This document shows, one piece after another, positions 11,401 to 26,000 of a stretch of DNA of 64,000 bases; position 1 is the first letter of the stretch; every line of letters begins with the position of its first letter. The stretch comes from Nematostella vectensis (lineage: Eukaryota; Cnidaria; Anthozoa; Actiniaria; Edwardsiidae). The stretch is from contig NC_064037.1 in NCBI RefSeq assembly GCF_932526225.1, forward strand, positions 744,001-808,000. Direction: 5' to 3'. The notes under the pieces are model-generated. The model saw only the letters and a program-made list of their open reading frames with translations. It had not been told where the DNA came from and did no database searches. A program made the translations under genes and the position numbers.

Positions 11401-13129
11401 TTTGTTGCGGGCACTTGACTACTAACGCAGCGACCCGGGTTCGATTCCCGCTGATAGCCTATTTTTTTACTTTCTTTTTTTTTTAAATATCGATACTTAA
11501 TTATACTGTTCTTGGTGTGTCATGACCTAAAAAGAAGGTATAGGGACATTTTTATGTACTCTCAGCATCTTTGATGTGCTCATGCTTTGTTCAGGATCCT
11601 GTACATATTTTATGCACACAAGAACTAACTAGATTCCTTGGATAACTTGATTAAGTAGATTCTAACATAGAGCATAGCGCTCGATAGATTGATATACCTT
11701 TTTTTCCGAGTATACTGTTTTATTTTTCCTAATGTTACTTTTTGGAATTTACATTCGGAAAAAAAAATATCGATTGTAACCTTTTGGAGGTTACACTCGT
11801 AAAACAAATTCCCGAATGTAACCCTGAAGCTTTTCCCGAATGTAACCTCCAGTCCGATGGTGACTTTGCTTGGGATAGTTTACGATACCAATAGTATTTA
11901 AAGTAATTTTCATTACAATTCCCTTCAGCAATGTCACGTTAGTCTTTCGTTGCGGGCACTTGACTACTAACGCAGCGACCCGGGTTCGATTCCCCCTGAT
12001 AGCCTATTTTTTTTTTTCTTTACTTTTTTTTTTAAATATCGATACTTAAGTATACTGTTCTTGGTGTGTAGTGACATAAAAAGAAGGTATAGGGACATTT
12101 TTATGTACTCTCAGCATCTTTGATGTGCTCATGCTTTGTTCAGGATCCTGTACATATTTTATGCATACAAGAACTAACTAGATTTCTTGGATAACATGAT
12201 TAAGTAGATTTTAACATAGAGCATAGCGCTCGATAGATTGATATACCTTTTTTTCCGAGTATACTGTTTTATTTTTCCTAATGTTACTTTTTTGAATTTA
12301 CATTCGGAAAAAAAATTATCGATTGTAACCTTTTGGAGGTTACACTCGTAAAACAAATTCCCGAATGTAACCCTGAAGCTTTTCCCGAATGTAACCTCCA
12401 GTCCGATGGTGACTTTGCTTGGGATAGTTTACGATACCAATAGTATTAAAAGTAATTTTCATTACAATTCCCTTCAGCAATGCCACGTTAGTCTATCGTT
12501 GCGGGCACTTGACTACTAACGCAGCGACCCGGGTTCGATTCTCGCTGATAGCCTATTTTTTTACTTTCTTTTTTTTTTAAATATCGATACTTAATTATAC
12601 TGTTCTTGGTGTGTCATGACATACAAAGAAGGTATAGGGACATTTTTATGTACTCTCAGCATCTTTGATGTGCTCATGCTTTGTTCAGGATCCTGTACAT
12701 ATTTTATGCACACAAGAACTATCTAGATTCCTTGGATAACTTGATTAAGTAGATTCTAACATAGAGCATAGCGCCCGATAGATTGATATACCTTTTTTTC
12801 CGAGTATACTGTTTTATTTTTCCTAATGTTACTTTTTGGAATTTACATTCGGAAAAAAAATTATCGATTGTAACCTTTTGGAGGTTACACTCGTAAAAAA
12901 AATTCCCGAATGTAACCCTGAAGCTTTTCCCGAATGTAACCTCCAGTCCGATGGTGACTTTGCTTGGGATAGTTTACGATACCAATAGTATTAAAAGTAA
13001 TTTTCATTACAATTCCCTTCAGCAATGCCACGTTAGTCTTTCGTTGCGGGCACTTGACTACTAACGCAGCGACTCGGGTTCGATTCCCGCTGATAGCCTA
13101 TTTTTTTTTCTTTATTTTTTTTTTTTTTA

Positions 13130-16100
13130 ATATCGATACTTAATTATACTGTTCTTGGTGTGTCATGACATAAAAAGAAGGTATAGGGACATTTTTATGT
13201 ACTCTCAGCATCTTTGATGTGCTCATGCTTTGTTCAGGATCCTGTACATATTTTATGCACACAAGAACTAACTAGATTCCTTGGATAACTTGATTAAGTA
13301 GATTATAACATAGAGCATAGCGCTCGATAGATTGATATACCTTTTTTTCCGAGTATACTGTTTTATTTTTCCTAATGTTACTTTTTGGAATTTACATTCG
13401 GAAAAAAAAATTATCGATTGTAACCTTTTGGAGGTTACAATCGTAAAACAAATTCCCGAATGTAACCCTGAAGCTTTTCCCGAATGTAACCTCCAGTCCG
13501 ATGGTGACTTTGCTTGGGATAGTTTACGATACCAATAGTATTAAAAGTAATTTTCATTACAATTCCCTTCAGCAATGCCACGTTAGTCTTTTGTTGCGGG
13601 CACTTGACTACTAACGCAGCGACTCGGGTTCGATTCCCGCCAATAGCCTATTTTTTTTTTCTTTATTTTTTTTTAATATCGATACTTAATTATACTGTTC
13701 TTGGTGTGTCATGACATAAAAAGAAGGTATAGGGATATTTTTATGTACTCTCAGCATCTTTGATGTGCTCATGCCTTGTTCAGGATCCTGTACATATTTT
13801 ATGCACACAAGAACTAACTAGATTCCTTGGATAACTTGATTAAGTAGATTCTAACATAGAGCATAGCGCTCGATAGATTGATATACCTTTTTTTCCGAGT
13901 ATACTGTTTTATTTTTCCTAATGTTACTTTTTGGAATTTACATTCGGAAAAAAAATTATCGATTGTAACCTTTTGGAGGTTACACTCGTAAAACAAATTC
14001 CCGAATGTAACCCTGAAGCTTTTCCCGAATGTAACCTCCAGTCCGATGGTGACTTTGCTTGGGATAGTTTACGATACCAATAGTATTAAAAGTAATTTTC
14101 ATTACAATTCCCTTCAGCAATGCCACGTTAGTCTTTCGTTGCGGGCACTTGACTACTAACGCAGCGACTCGGGTTCGATTCCCGCTGATAGCCTTTTTTT
14201 TTATTTATTTATTTTTTTTTAATATCGATACTTAATTATACTGTTCTTGGTGTGTCATGACATAAAAAGAAGGTATAGGGATATTTTTATGTACTCTCAG
14301 CATCTTTGATGTGCTCATGCTTTGTTCAGGATCATGTACATATTTTATGCACACAAGAACTAACTAGATTCCTTGGATAACTTTATTAAGTAGATTCTAA
14401 CATAGAGCATAGCGCTCGATAGATTGATATACCTTTTTTTCCGAGTATACTGTTTTATTTTTCCTAATGTTACTTTTTGGAATTTACATTCGGAAAAAAA
14501 AATTATCGATTGTAACCTTTTGGAGGTTACACTCGTAAAACAAATTCCCGAATGTAACCCTTAAGCTTTTCCCGAATGTAACCTCCAGTCCGATGGTGAC
14601 TTTGCTTGGGATAGTTTACGATACCAATAGTATTAAAAGTAATTTTCATTACAATTCCCTTCAGCAATGCCACGTTAGTCTTTCGTTGCGGGCACTTGAC
14701 TACTGACGCAGCTACCCGGGTTCGATTCCCGCTAATAGCCTTTTTTTTTTTTTTTTCAAATATCGATACTTAATTATACTGTTCTTGGTGTGTCATGACA
14801 TAAAAAGAAGGTATAGGGACATTTTTATGTACTCTCAGCATCTTTGATGTGCTCATGCTTTGTTCAGGATCCTGTACATATTTTATGCACACAAGAACTA
14901 ACTAGATTCCTTGGATAACTTGATTAAGTAGATTCTAACATAGAGCATAGCGCTCGATAGATTGATATACCTTTTTTTCCGAGTATACTGTTTTATTTTT
15001 CCTAATGTTACTTTTTGGAATTTACATTCGGAAAAAAAATTATCGATTGTAACCTTTTGAAGGTTACACTCGTAAAACAAATTCCCGAATGTAACCCTGA
15101 AACTTTTCCCGAATGTAACCTCCAGTCCGATGGTGACTTTGCTTGGGATAGTTTACGATACCAATAGTATTAAAAGTAATTTTCATTACAATTCCCTTCA
15201 GCAATGCCACGTTAGTCTTTCGTTGCGGGCACTTGACTACTAACGCAGCGACTCGGGTTCTATTCCCGCTGATAGCCTATTTTTTTTTCTTTATTTTTTT
15301 GTTTTAATATCGATACTTAATTATACTGTTCTTGATGTGTCATGACATAAAAAGAAGGTATAGGGATATTTTATGTACTCTCAGCATCTTTGATGTGCTC
15401 ATGCTTTGTTCAGGATCCTGTACATATTTTATGCAGACAAGAACTAACTAGATTCCTTGGATAACTTGATTAAGTAGATTCTAACATAGAGCATAGCGCT
15501 CGATAGATTGATATACCTTTTTTTCCGAGTATACTGTTTTATTTTTCCTAATGTTACTTTTTGGAATTTACATTCGGAAAAAAAATTATCGATTGTAACC
15601 TTTTGGAGGTTACACTCGTAAAACAAATTCCCAAATGTAACCCTGAAGCTTTTCCCGAATGTAACCTCCAGTCCGATGGTGACTTTGCTTGGGATAGTTT
15701 ACGATACCAATAGTATTAAAAGTAATTTTCATTACAATTCCCTTCAGCAATGCCACGTTAGTCTTTTGTTGCGGGCACTTGACTACTAACGCAGCGACCC
15801 GGGTTCGATTCCCGCTGATAGCCTATTTTTTTTTTCTTTTTTTTTTTTTTTTAATATCGATACTTAATTATACTGTTCTTGGTGTGTCATGACATAAAAA
15901 GAAGGTATAGGGATATTTTTATGTACTCTCAGCATCTTTGATGTGCTTATGCCTTGTTCAGGATCCTGTACATATTTTATGCACACAAGAACTAACTAGA
16001 TTCCTTGGATAACTTGATTAAGTAGATTCTAACATAGAGCATAGCGCTCGATAGATTGATATACCTTTTTTTCCGAGTATACTGTTTTATTTTTCCTAAT

Positions 16101-19100
16101 GTTTCTTTTTGGAATTTACATTCGGAAAAAAAACTATCGATTGTAACCTTTTGGAGGTTACACTCGTAAAACAAATTCCCGAATTTAACCCTGAAGCTTT
16201 TCCCGAATGTAACCTCCAGTCCGATGGTGACTTTGCTTGGGATAGTTTACGATACCAATAGTATTAAAAGTAATTTTCATTACAATTCCCTTCAGCAATG
16301 CCACGTTAGTCTTTCGTTGCGGGCACTTGACTACTAACGCAGCGACTCGGGTTCGATTCCCGCTCATAGCCTTTTTTTTATTTATTTATTTATTTTTAAT
16401 ATCGATACTTAATTATACTGTTCTTGGTGTGTCATGACATAAAAAGAAGGTATAGGGATATTTTTATGTACTCTCAGCATCTTTGATGTGCTCATGCTTT
16501 GTTCAGGATCCTGTACATATTTTATGCACACAAGAACTAACTAGATTCCTTGGATAACTTTATTAAGTAGATTCTAACATAGAGCATAGCGCTCGATAGA
16601 TTGATATACCTTTTTTTCCGAGTATACTGTTTTATTTTTCCTAATGTTACTTTTTGGAATTTACATTCGGAAAAAAAATTATCGATTGTAACCTTTTGGA
16701 GGTTACACTCGTAAAACAAATTCCCGAATGTAACCCTGAAGCTTTTCCCGAATGTAACCTCCAGTCCGATGGTGACTTTGCTTGGGATAGTTTACGATAC
16801 CAATAGTATTAAAAGTAATTTTCATTACAATTCCCTTCAGCAATGCCACGTTAGTCTTTCGTTGCGGGCACTTGACTACTAACGCAGCGACTTGGGTTCG
16901 ATTCCCGCTGATAGCCTTTTTTTTATTTATTTTTTTTTTTAATATCGATACTTAATTATACTGTTCTTGGTGTGTCATGACATAAAAAGAAGGTATAGGG
17001 ATATTTTTATGTACTCTCAGCATCTTTGATGTGCTCATGCTTTGTTCAGGATCATGTACATATTTTATGCACACAAGAACTAACTAGATTCCTTGGATAA
17101 CTTTATTAAGTAGATTCTAACATAGAGCATAGCGCTCGATAGATTGATATACCTTTTTTTCCGAGTATACTGTTTTATTTTTCCTAATGTTACTTTTTGG
17201 AATTTACATTCGGAAAAAAAAATTATCGATTGTAACCTTTTGGAGGTTACACTCGTAAAACAAATTCCCGAATGTAACCCTGAAGCTTTTCCCGAATGTA
17301 ACCTCCAGTCCGATGGTGACTTTGCTTGGGATAGTTTACGATACCAATAGTATTAAAAGTAATTTTCATTACAATTCCCTTCAGCAATGCCACGTTAGTC
17401 TTTCGTTGCGGGCACTTGACTACTGACGCAGCTACCCGGGTTCGATTCCCGCTAATAGCCTATTTTTTTTTTTTTTAAAATATCGATACTTAATTATACT
17501 GTTCTTGGTGTGTCATGACATAAAAAGAAGGTATAGGGACATTTTTATGTACTCTCAGCATCTTTGATGTGCTCATGCTTTGTTCAGGATCCTGTACATA
17601 TTTTATGCACACAAGAACTAACTAGATTCCTTGGATAACTTGATTAAGTAGATTCTAACATAGAGCATAGCGCTCGATAGATTGATATACCTTTTTTTCC
17701 GAGTATACTGTTTTATTTTTCCTAATGTTACTTTTTGGAATTTACATTCGGTAAAAAAATTATCGATTGTAACCTTTTGGAGGTTACACTCGTAAAACAA
17801 ATTCCCGAATGTAACCCTGAAGCTTTTCCCGAATGTAACCTCCAGTCCGATGGTGACTTTGCTTGGGATAGTTTACGATACCAATAGTATTAAAAGTAAT
17901 TTTCATTACAATTCCCTTCAGCAATGCCACGTTAGTCTTTCGTTGCGGGCACTTGACTACTAACGCAGCGACTCGGGTTCTATTCCCGCTGATAGCCTAT
18001 TTTTTTTTCTTTCTTTTTTTTTTTAAATATCGATACTTAATTATACTGTTCTTAATGTGTCATGACATAAAAAGAAGGTATAGGGACATTTTTATGTACT
18101 CTCAGCATCTTTGATGTGCTCATGCTTTGTTCAGGATCCTGTACATATTTTATGCACACAAGAACTAACTAGATTCCTTGGATAACTTGATTAAGTAGAT
18201 TCTAACATAGAGCATAGCGCTCGATAGATTGATATACCTTTTTTTCCGAGTATACTGTTTTATTTTTCCTAATGTTACTTTTTGGAATTTACATTCGGAA
18301 AAAAAATTATCGATTGTAACCTTTTGGAGGTTACACTCGTAAAACAAATTCCCGAATGTAACCCTGAAGCTTTTCCCGAATGTAACCTCCAGTCCGATGG
18401 TGACTTTGCTTGGGATAGTTTACGATACCAATAGTATTAAAAGTAATTTTCATTACAATTCCCTTCAGCAATGCCACGTTAGTCTTTCGTTGCGAGCACT
18501 TGACTACTGACGCAGCTACCCGGGTTCGATTCCCGCTGATAGCCTATTTTTTTTTTTTGTTTTTCAAATATCGATACTTAATTATACTGTTCTTGGTGTG
18601 TCATGACATAAAAAGAAGGTATAGGGACATTTTTATGTACTCTCAGCATCTTTGATGTGCTCATGCTTTGTTCAGGATCCTGTACATATTTTATGCACAC
18701 AAGAACTAACTAGATTCCTTGGATAACTTGATTAAGTAGATTCTAACATAGAGCATAGCGCTCGATAGATTGATATACCTTTTTTTCCGAGTTTACTGTT
18801 TTATTTTTCCTAATGTTACTTTTTGGAATTTACATTCGGAAAAAAAATTATCGATTGTAACCTTTTGGAGGTTACACTCGTAAAACAAATTCCCGAATGT
18901 AACCCTGAAGCTTTTCCCGAATGTAACCTCCAGTCCGATGGTGACTTTGCTTGGGATAGTTAAGATACCAATAGTATTAAAAGTAATTTTCATTACAATT
19001 CCCTTCAGCAATGCCACGTTAGTCTTTCGTTGCGGGCACTTGACTACTAACGCAGCGACTCGGGTTCGATTCCCGCTGATAGCCTATTTTTTTTTCTTTA

Positions 19101-21853
19101 TTTTTTTTTTTTTTTAATATCGATACTTAATTATACTGTTCTTGGTGTGTCATGACATAAAAAGAAGGTATAGGGACATTTTTGTGTACTCTCAGCATCT
19201 TTGATGTGCTCATGCTTTGTTCAGGATCCTGCACATATTTTATGCACACAAGAACTAACTAGATTCCTTGGATAACTTGATTAAGTAGATTCTAACATAG
19301 AGCATAGCGCTCGATAGATTGATATACCTTTTTTTCCGAGTATACTGTTTTATTTTTCCTAATGTTACTTTTTGGAATTTACATTCGGAAAAAAAAATTA
19401 TCGATTGTAACCTTTTGGAGGTTACACTCGTAAAACAATTTCCCGAATGTAACCCTGAAGCTTTTCCCGAATGTAACCTCCAGTCCGATGGTGACTTTGC
19501 TTGGGATAGTTTACGATACCAATAGTATTAAAAGTAATTTTCATTACAATTCCCTTCAGCAATGCCACGTTAGTCTTTTGTTGCGGGCACTTGACTACTA
19601 ACGCAGCGACTCGGGTTCGATTCCCGCCAATAGCCTATTTTTTTTTTATTTATTTTTTTTTTTAATATCGATACTTAATTATACTGTTCTTGGTGTGTCA
19701 TGACATAAAAAGAAGGTATAGGGATATTTTTATGTACTCTCAGCATCTTTGATGTGCTCATGCCTTGTTCAGGATCCTGTACATATTTTATGCACACAAG
19801 AACTAACTAGATTCCTTAGATAACTTGATTAAGTAGATTCTAACATAGAGCATAGCGCTCGATAGATTGATATACCTTTTTTTCCGAGTATACTGTTTTA
19901 TTTTTCCTAATGTTACTTTTTGGAATTTACATTCGGAAAAAAAATTATCGATTGTAACCTTTTGGAGGTTACACTCGTAAAACAAATTCCCAAATGTAAC
20001 CCTGAAGCTTTTCCCGAATGTAACCTCCAGTCCGATGGTGACTTTGCTTGGGATAGTTTACGATACCAATAGTATTAAAAGTAATTTTCATTACAATTCC
20101 CTTCAGCAATGCCACGTTAGTCTTTCGTTGCGGGCACTTGACTACTAACGCAGCGACCCGGGTTCGATTCCCGCTGATAGCCTATTTTTTTTTCTTTACT
20201 TTTTTTTCAAATATTGATACTTAATTATACTGTTCTTGGTGTGTCATGACATAAAAAGAAGGTATAGGGACATTTTTATGTACTCTCAGCATCTTTGATG
20301 TGCTCATGCTTTGTTCAGGATCCTGTACATATTTTATGCACACAAGAACTAACTAGATTCCTTGGATAACTTGATTAAGTAGATTCTAACATAGAGCATA
20401 GCGCTCGATAGATTGATATACCTTTTTTTCCGAGTATACTGTTTTATTTTTCCTAATGTTACTTTTTGGAATTTACATTCGGAAAAAAAAATTATCGATT
20501 GTAACCTTTTGGAGGTTACACTCGTAAAACAAATTCCCGAATGTAACCATGAAGCTTTTCCCGAATGTAACCTCCAGTCCGATGGTGACTTTGCTTGGGA
20601 TAGTTTACGATACCAATAGTATTTAAAGTAATTTTCATTACAATTCCCTTCAGCAATGCCACGTTAGTCTTTCGTTGCGGGCACTTGACTACTAACGCAG
20701 CGACTCGGGTTCGATTCCCGCCAATAGCCTATTTTTTTTCTCTTTATTTTTTTTTTTTAATATCGATACTTAATTATACTGTTCTTGGTGTGTCATGACA
20801 TAAAAAGAAGGTATAGGGATATTTTTATGTACTCTCAGCATCTTTGATGTGCTCATGCTTTGTTCAGGATCCTGTACATATTTTATGCACACAAGAACTA
20901 ACTAGATTCCTTGGATAACTTTATTAAGTAGATTCTAACATAGAGCATAGCGCTCGATAGATTGATATACCTTTTTTTCCGAGTATACTGTTTTATTTTT
21001 CCTAATGTTACTTTTTGTAATTTACATTCGGAAAAAAAATTATCGATTGTAACCTTTTGGAGGTTACACTCGTAAAACAAATTCCCGAATGTAACCCTGA
21101 AGCTTTTCCCGAATGTAACCTCCAGTCCGATGGTGACTTTGCTTGGGATAGTTTACGATACCAATAGTATTAAAAGTAATTTTCATTACAATTCCCTTCA
21201 GCAATGCCACGTTAGTCTTTCGTTGCGGGCACTTGACTACTAACGCAGCGACCCGGGTTCGATTCCCGCTGATAGCCTTTTTTTTATTTATTTATTTTTT
21301 TTTTAATATCGATACTTAATTATACTGTTCTTGGTGTGTCATGACATAAAAAGAAGGTATAGGGATATTTTTATGTACTCTCAGCATCTTTGATGTGCTC
21401 ATGCTTTGTTCAGGATCATGTACATATTTTATGCACACAAGAACTAACTAGATTCCTTGGATAACTTTATTAAGTAGATTCTAACATAGAGCATAGCGCT
21501 CGATAGATTGATATACCTTTTTTTCCGAGTATACTGTTTTATTTTTCCTAATGTTACTTTTTGGAATTTACATTCGGAAAAAAAAATTATCGATTGTAAC
21601 CTTTTGGAGGTTACACTCGTAAAACAAATTCCCGAATGTAACCCTGAAGCTTTTCCCGAATGTAACCTCAAGTCCGATGGTGACTTTGCTTGGGATAGTT
21701 TACGATACCAATAGTATTAAAAGTAATTTTCATTACAATTCCCTTCAGCAATGCCACGTTAGTCTTTCGTTGCGGGCACTTGACTACTAACGCAGCTACC
21801 CGGGTTCGATTCCCGCTGATAGCCTATTTTTTTTTCTTTATTTTTTTTTTCAA
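13130..21853. repeat. Class B block 1 (16 monomers)
   Basis: Monomers starting 13130 to 21306. Typical marks are taatatcgat (two A's), gggatatt, cgactcggg before the B box, linkers with ATTTATTTATTT or pure T, and in some copies GGATCATG in place of GGATCCTG (near 14331, 17050, 21414). Three short copies (14222, 16942, 18027; 538-541 bp) have a reduced, T-only linker. The block matches 45302-54019 copy for copy. Confidence 0.8.
16399..16941 (+). repeat. Reference monomer, class B
   Basis: A 543-bp class B copy. It differs from class A by two A's rather than three before tatcgatac, 'gggatatt' instead of 'gggacatt', 'ctttattaag' instead of 'cttgattaag', an altered CCCGGG just before the B box and an ATTTATTT linker. 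The internal hairpins and the tRNA-like B box are kept. Its closest relatives by shared variants start at 48574 and 60565. Confidence 0.9.
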
Positions 21854-23057
21854 ATATCGATACTTAATTATACTGTTCTTGGTGTGTCATGACATAAAAA
21901 GAAGGTATAGGGACATTTTTATGTACTCTCAGCATCTTTGATGTTCTCATGCTTTGTTCAGGATCCTGTACATATTTTATGCACACAAGAACTAACTAGA
22001 TTCCTTGGATAACTTGATTAAGTAGATTCTAACATAGAGCATAGCGCTCGATAGATTGATATACCTTTTTTCCGAGTATACTGTTTTATTTTTCCTAATG
22101 TTACTTTTTTGAATTTACATTCGGAAAAAAAATTATCGATTGTAACCTTTTGGAGGTTACACTCGTAAAACAAATTCCCGAATGTAACCCTGAAGCTTTT
22201 CCCGAATGTAACCTCCAGTCCGATGGTGACTTTGCTTGGGATAGTTATCGATACCAATAGTATTAAAAGTAATTTTCATTACAATTCCCTTCAGCAATGC
22301 CACGTTAGTCTTTTGTTGCGGGCACTTGACTACTAACGCAGCGACCCAGGTTCGATTCCCGCTGATAGCCTATTTTTTTTCTTTATTTTTTTTTTTAAAT
22401 ATCGATACTTAATTATACTGTTCTTGGTGTGTCATGACATAAAAAGAAGGTATAGGGACATTTTTATGTACTCTCAGCATCTTTGATGTGCTCATGCTTT
22501 GTTCAGGATCCTGTACATATTTTATGCACACAAGAACTAACTAGATTCCTTGGATAACTTGATTAAGTAGATTCTAACATAGAGCATAGCGCTCGATAGA
22601 TTGATATACCTTTTTTCCGAGTATACTGTTTTATTTTTCCTAATGTTACTTTTTTGAATTTACATTCGGAAAAAAAATTATCGATTGTAACCTTTTGGAG
22701 GTTACACTCGTAAAACAAATTCCCGAATGTAACCCTGAAGCTTTTCCCGAATGTAACCTCCAGTCCGATGGTGACTTTGCTTGGGATAGTTTACGATACC
22801 AATAGTATTAAAAGTAATTTTCATTACAATTCCCTTCAGCAATGCCACGTTAGTCTTTTGTTGCGGGCACTTGACTACTAACGCAGCGACCCGGGTTCGA
22901 TTCCCGCTGATAGCCAATTTTTTTTTCTTTATTTTTTTTTTAAATATCGATACTTACTTATACTGTTCTTGGTGTGTCATGACATAAAAAGAAGGTATAG
23001 GGACATTTTTATGTACTCTCAGCATCTTTGATGTGCTCATGCTTTGTTCAGGATCCT

Positions 23058-23074
23058 GTGCATATTATATGCAC
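23058..23074. repeat. Perfect 17-bp palindrome variant
   Basis: Third copy of the perfect palindrome. It shares the interrupted A-run (aaaaataatt) with the monomer at 2750, which supports 21854-27851 being a duplicate of the start of the window. Confidence 0.9.
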
Positions 23075-26000
23075 ACAAGAACTAACTAGATTCCTTGGAT
23101 AACATGATTAAGTAGATTCTAACATAGAGCATAGCGCTCGATAGATTGATATACCTTTTTTCCGAGTATACTGTTTTATTTTTCCTAATGTTACTTTTTT
23201 GAATTTACATTCGGAAAAATAATTATCGATTGTAACCTTTTGGAGGTTACACTCGTAAAACGAATTCCCGAATGTAACCCTGAAGCTTTTCCCGAATGTA
23301 ACCTCCAGTCCGATGGTGACTTTGCTTGGGATAGTTTACGATACCAATAGTATTAAAAGTAATTTTCATTACAATTCCCTTCAGCAATGCCACGTTAGTC
23401 TTTCGTTGCGGGCACTTGACTACTAACGCAGCGACCCGGGTTCGATTCCCGCTGATAGCCTATTTTTTTTTCTTTATTTTTTTTTTCAAATATCGATACT
23501 TAATTATACTGTTCTTGGTGTGTCATGACATAAAAAGAAGGTATAGGGACATTTTTATGTACTCTCAGCATCTTTGATGTTCTCATGCTTTGTTCAGGAT
23601 CCTGTACATATTTTATGCACACAAGAACTAACTAGATTCCTTGGATAACTTGATTAAGTAGATTCTAACATAGAGCATAGCGCTCGATAGATTGATATAC
23701 CTTTTTTCCGAGTATACTGTTTTATTTTTCCTAATGTTACTTTTTTGAATTTACATTCGGAAAAAAAATTATCGATTGTAACCTTTTGGAGGTTACACTC
23801 GTAAAACAAATTCCCGAATGTAACCCTGAAGCTTTACCCGAATGTAACCTCCAGTCCGATGGTGACTTTGCTTGGGATAGTTTACGATACCAATAGTATT
23901 AAAAGTAATTTTCATTACAATTCCCTTCAGCAATGCCACGTTAGTCTTTTGTTGCGGGCACTTGACCTCTAACGCAGCGACCCGGGTTCGATTCCCCCAG
24001 ATAGCCTATTTTTTTTCTTTATTTTTTTTTTTTAAATATCGATACTTAATTATACTGTTCTTGGTGTGTAATGACATAAAAAGAAGGTATAGGGACATTT
24101 TTATGTACTCTCAGCATCTTTGATGTGCTCATGCTTTGTTCAGGATCCTGTACATATTTTATGCACACAAGAACTAACTAGATTCCTTGGATAACATGAT
24201 TAAGTAGATTCTAACATAGAGCATAGCGCTCGATAGATTGATATACCTTTTTTTCCGAGTATACTGTTTTATTTTTCCTAATGTTACTTTTTGGAATTTA
24301 CATTCGGAAAAAAATATTGATTGTAACCTTTTGGAGGTTACACTCGTAAAACGAATTCCCGAATGTAACCCTGAAGCTTTTCCCGAATGTAACCTAAAGT
24401 CCGATTGTGACTTTGCTTGGGATAGTTTACGATACCAATAGTATTAAAAGTAATTTTCATTACAATTCCCTTCAGCAATGCCACGTTAGTCTTTCGTTGC
24501 GGGCACTTGACTACTAACGCAGCTACCCGGGTTCGATTCCCGCTGATAGCCTATTTTTTTTTCTTTTTTTTTTTTTTAAATATCGATACTTAATTATACT
24601 GTTCTTGGTGTGTCATGACATAAAAAGAAGGTATAGGGACATTTTTATGTACTCTCAGCATCTTTGATGTGCTCATGCTTTGTTCAGGATCCTGTACATA
24701 TTTTATGCACACAAGAACTAACTAGATTCCTTGGATAACTTGATTAAGTATATTCTAACATAGAGCATAGCGCTCGATAGATTGATATACCTTTTTTTCC
24801 GAGTATACTGTTTTATTTTTCCTAATGTTACTTTTTGGAATTTACATTCGGAAAAAAAATTATCGATTGTAACCTTTTGGAGGTTACACTCGTAAAACAA
24901 ATTCCCGAATGTAACCCTGAAGCTTTTCCCGAATGTAACCTCCAGTCCGATGGTGACTTTGCTTGGGATAGTTTACGATACCAATAGTATTAAAAGTAAT
25001 TTTCATTACAATTCCCTTCAGCAATGCCACGTTAGTCTTTCGTTGCGGGCACTTGACTACTAACGCAGCGACCCGAGTTCGATTCCCGCTGATAGCCTAT
25101 TTTTTTTCTTTATTTTTTTTTAAATATCGATACTAAAATTATACTGTTCTTGGTGTGTCATGACATAAAAAGAAGGTATAGGGACATTTTTATGTACTCT
25201 CAGCATCTTTGATGTGCTCATGCTTTGTTCAGGATCCTGTACATATTTTATGCACACAAGAACTAACTAGATTCCTTGGATAACTTGATTAAGTAGATGC
25301 TAACATAGAGAATAGCGCTCGATAGATTGATATACCTTTTTTTCCGAGTATACTGTTTTATTTTTCCTAATGTTACTTTTTGGAATTTACATTCGGAAAA
25401 ATAATTATCGATTGTAACCTTTTGTAGGTTACACTCGTAAAACAAATTCCCGAATGTAACCCTGAAGCTTTTCCCGAATGTAACCTCCAGTCCGATGGTG
25501 ACTTTGCTTGGGATAGTTTACGATACCAATAGTATTAAAAGTAATTTTCATTACAATTCCCTTCAGCAATGCCACGTTAGTCTATCGTTGTGGGCACCTG
25601 ACTACTAACGCAGCGACCCGGGTTCGATTCCCGCTGATAGCCTATTTTTTTACTTTCTTTTTTTTTAAATATCGATACTTAATTATACTGTTCTTGGTGT
25701 GTCATGACATAAAAAGAAGGTATAGGGGCATTTTTATGTACTCTCAGCATCTTTGATGTGCTCATGCTTTGTTCAGGATCCTGTACATATTTTATGCACA
25801 CAAGAACTATCTAGATTCCTTGGATAACTTGATTAAGTAGATTCTAACATAGAGCATAGCGCTCGATAGATTGATATACCTTTTTTTCCGAGTATACTGT
25901 TTTATTTTTCCTAATGTTACTTTTTTGGAATTTACATTCGGAAAACAAATTATCGATTGTAACCTTTTGGAGGTTACACTCGTAAAACAAATTCCCGAAT

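Larger units (their letters stand above)
17..13129. repeat. Class A block 1 (24 monomers)
   Basis: Monomers starting 17 to 12581. Linkers are mostly T-n CTTTA T-n or T-n ACTTTC T-n followed by aaatatcgat or caaatatcgat. The CCCGGGTTCG form predominates. Many copies have aaaacGAATTCccg, creating an EcoRI site that I did not see in class B blocks. Monomers with gtaatgac and a cccccagatagcc end recur in this block (for example 3844, 6031, 9306). Confidence 0.8.
10397..21853. repeat. Higher-order unit copy 1 (21 monomers)
   Basis: Monomer for monomer this matches 42569-54019, with start offsets of 32171-32175, or 59 monomers. Shared markers in order: cgatactaaaattat, atcaatactt with gtgtatcatg, catgacctaaaa, acttaagtatac, agattataac, the 538-bp copy, ttttgttttaatatcg with cttgatgtg, gctcatagcc, cttaatgtgtcatg, gagtttactg, aaaacaatttccc, atattgatac and ttttgtaattt. 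Such a series cannot come from independent mutation. Confidence 0.85.
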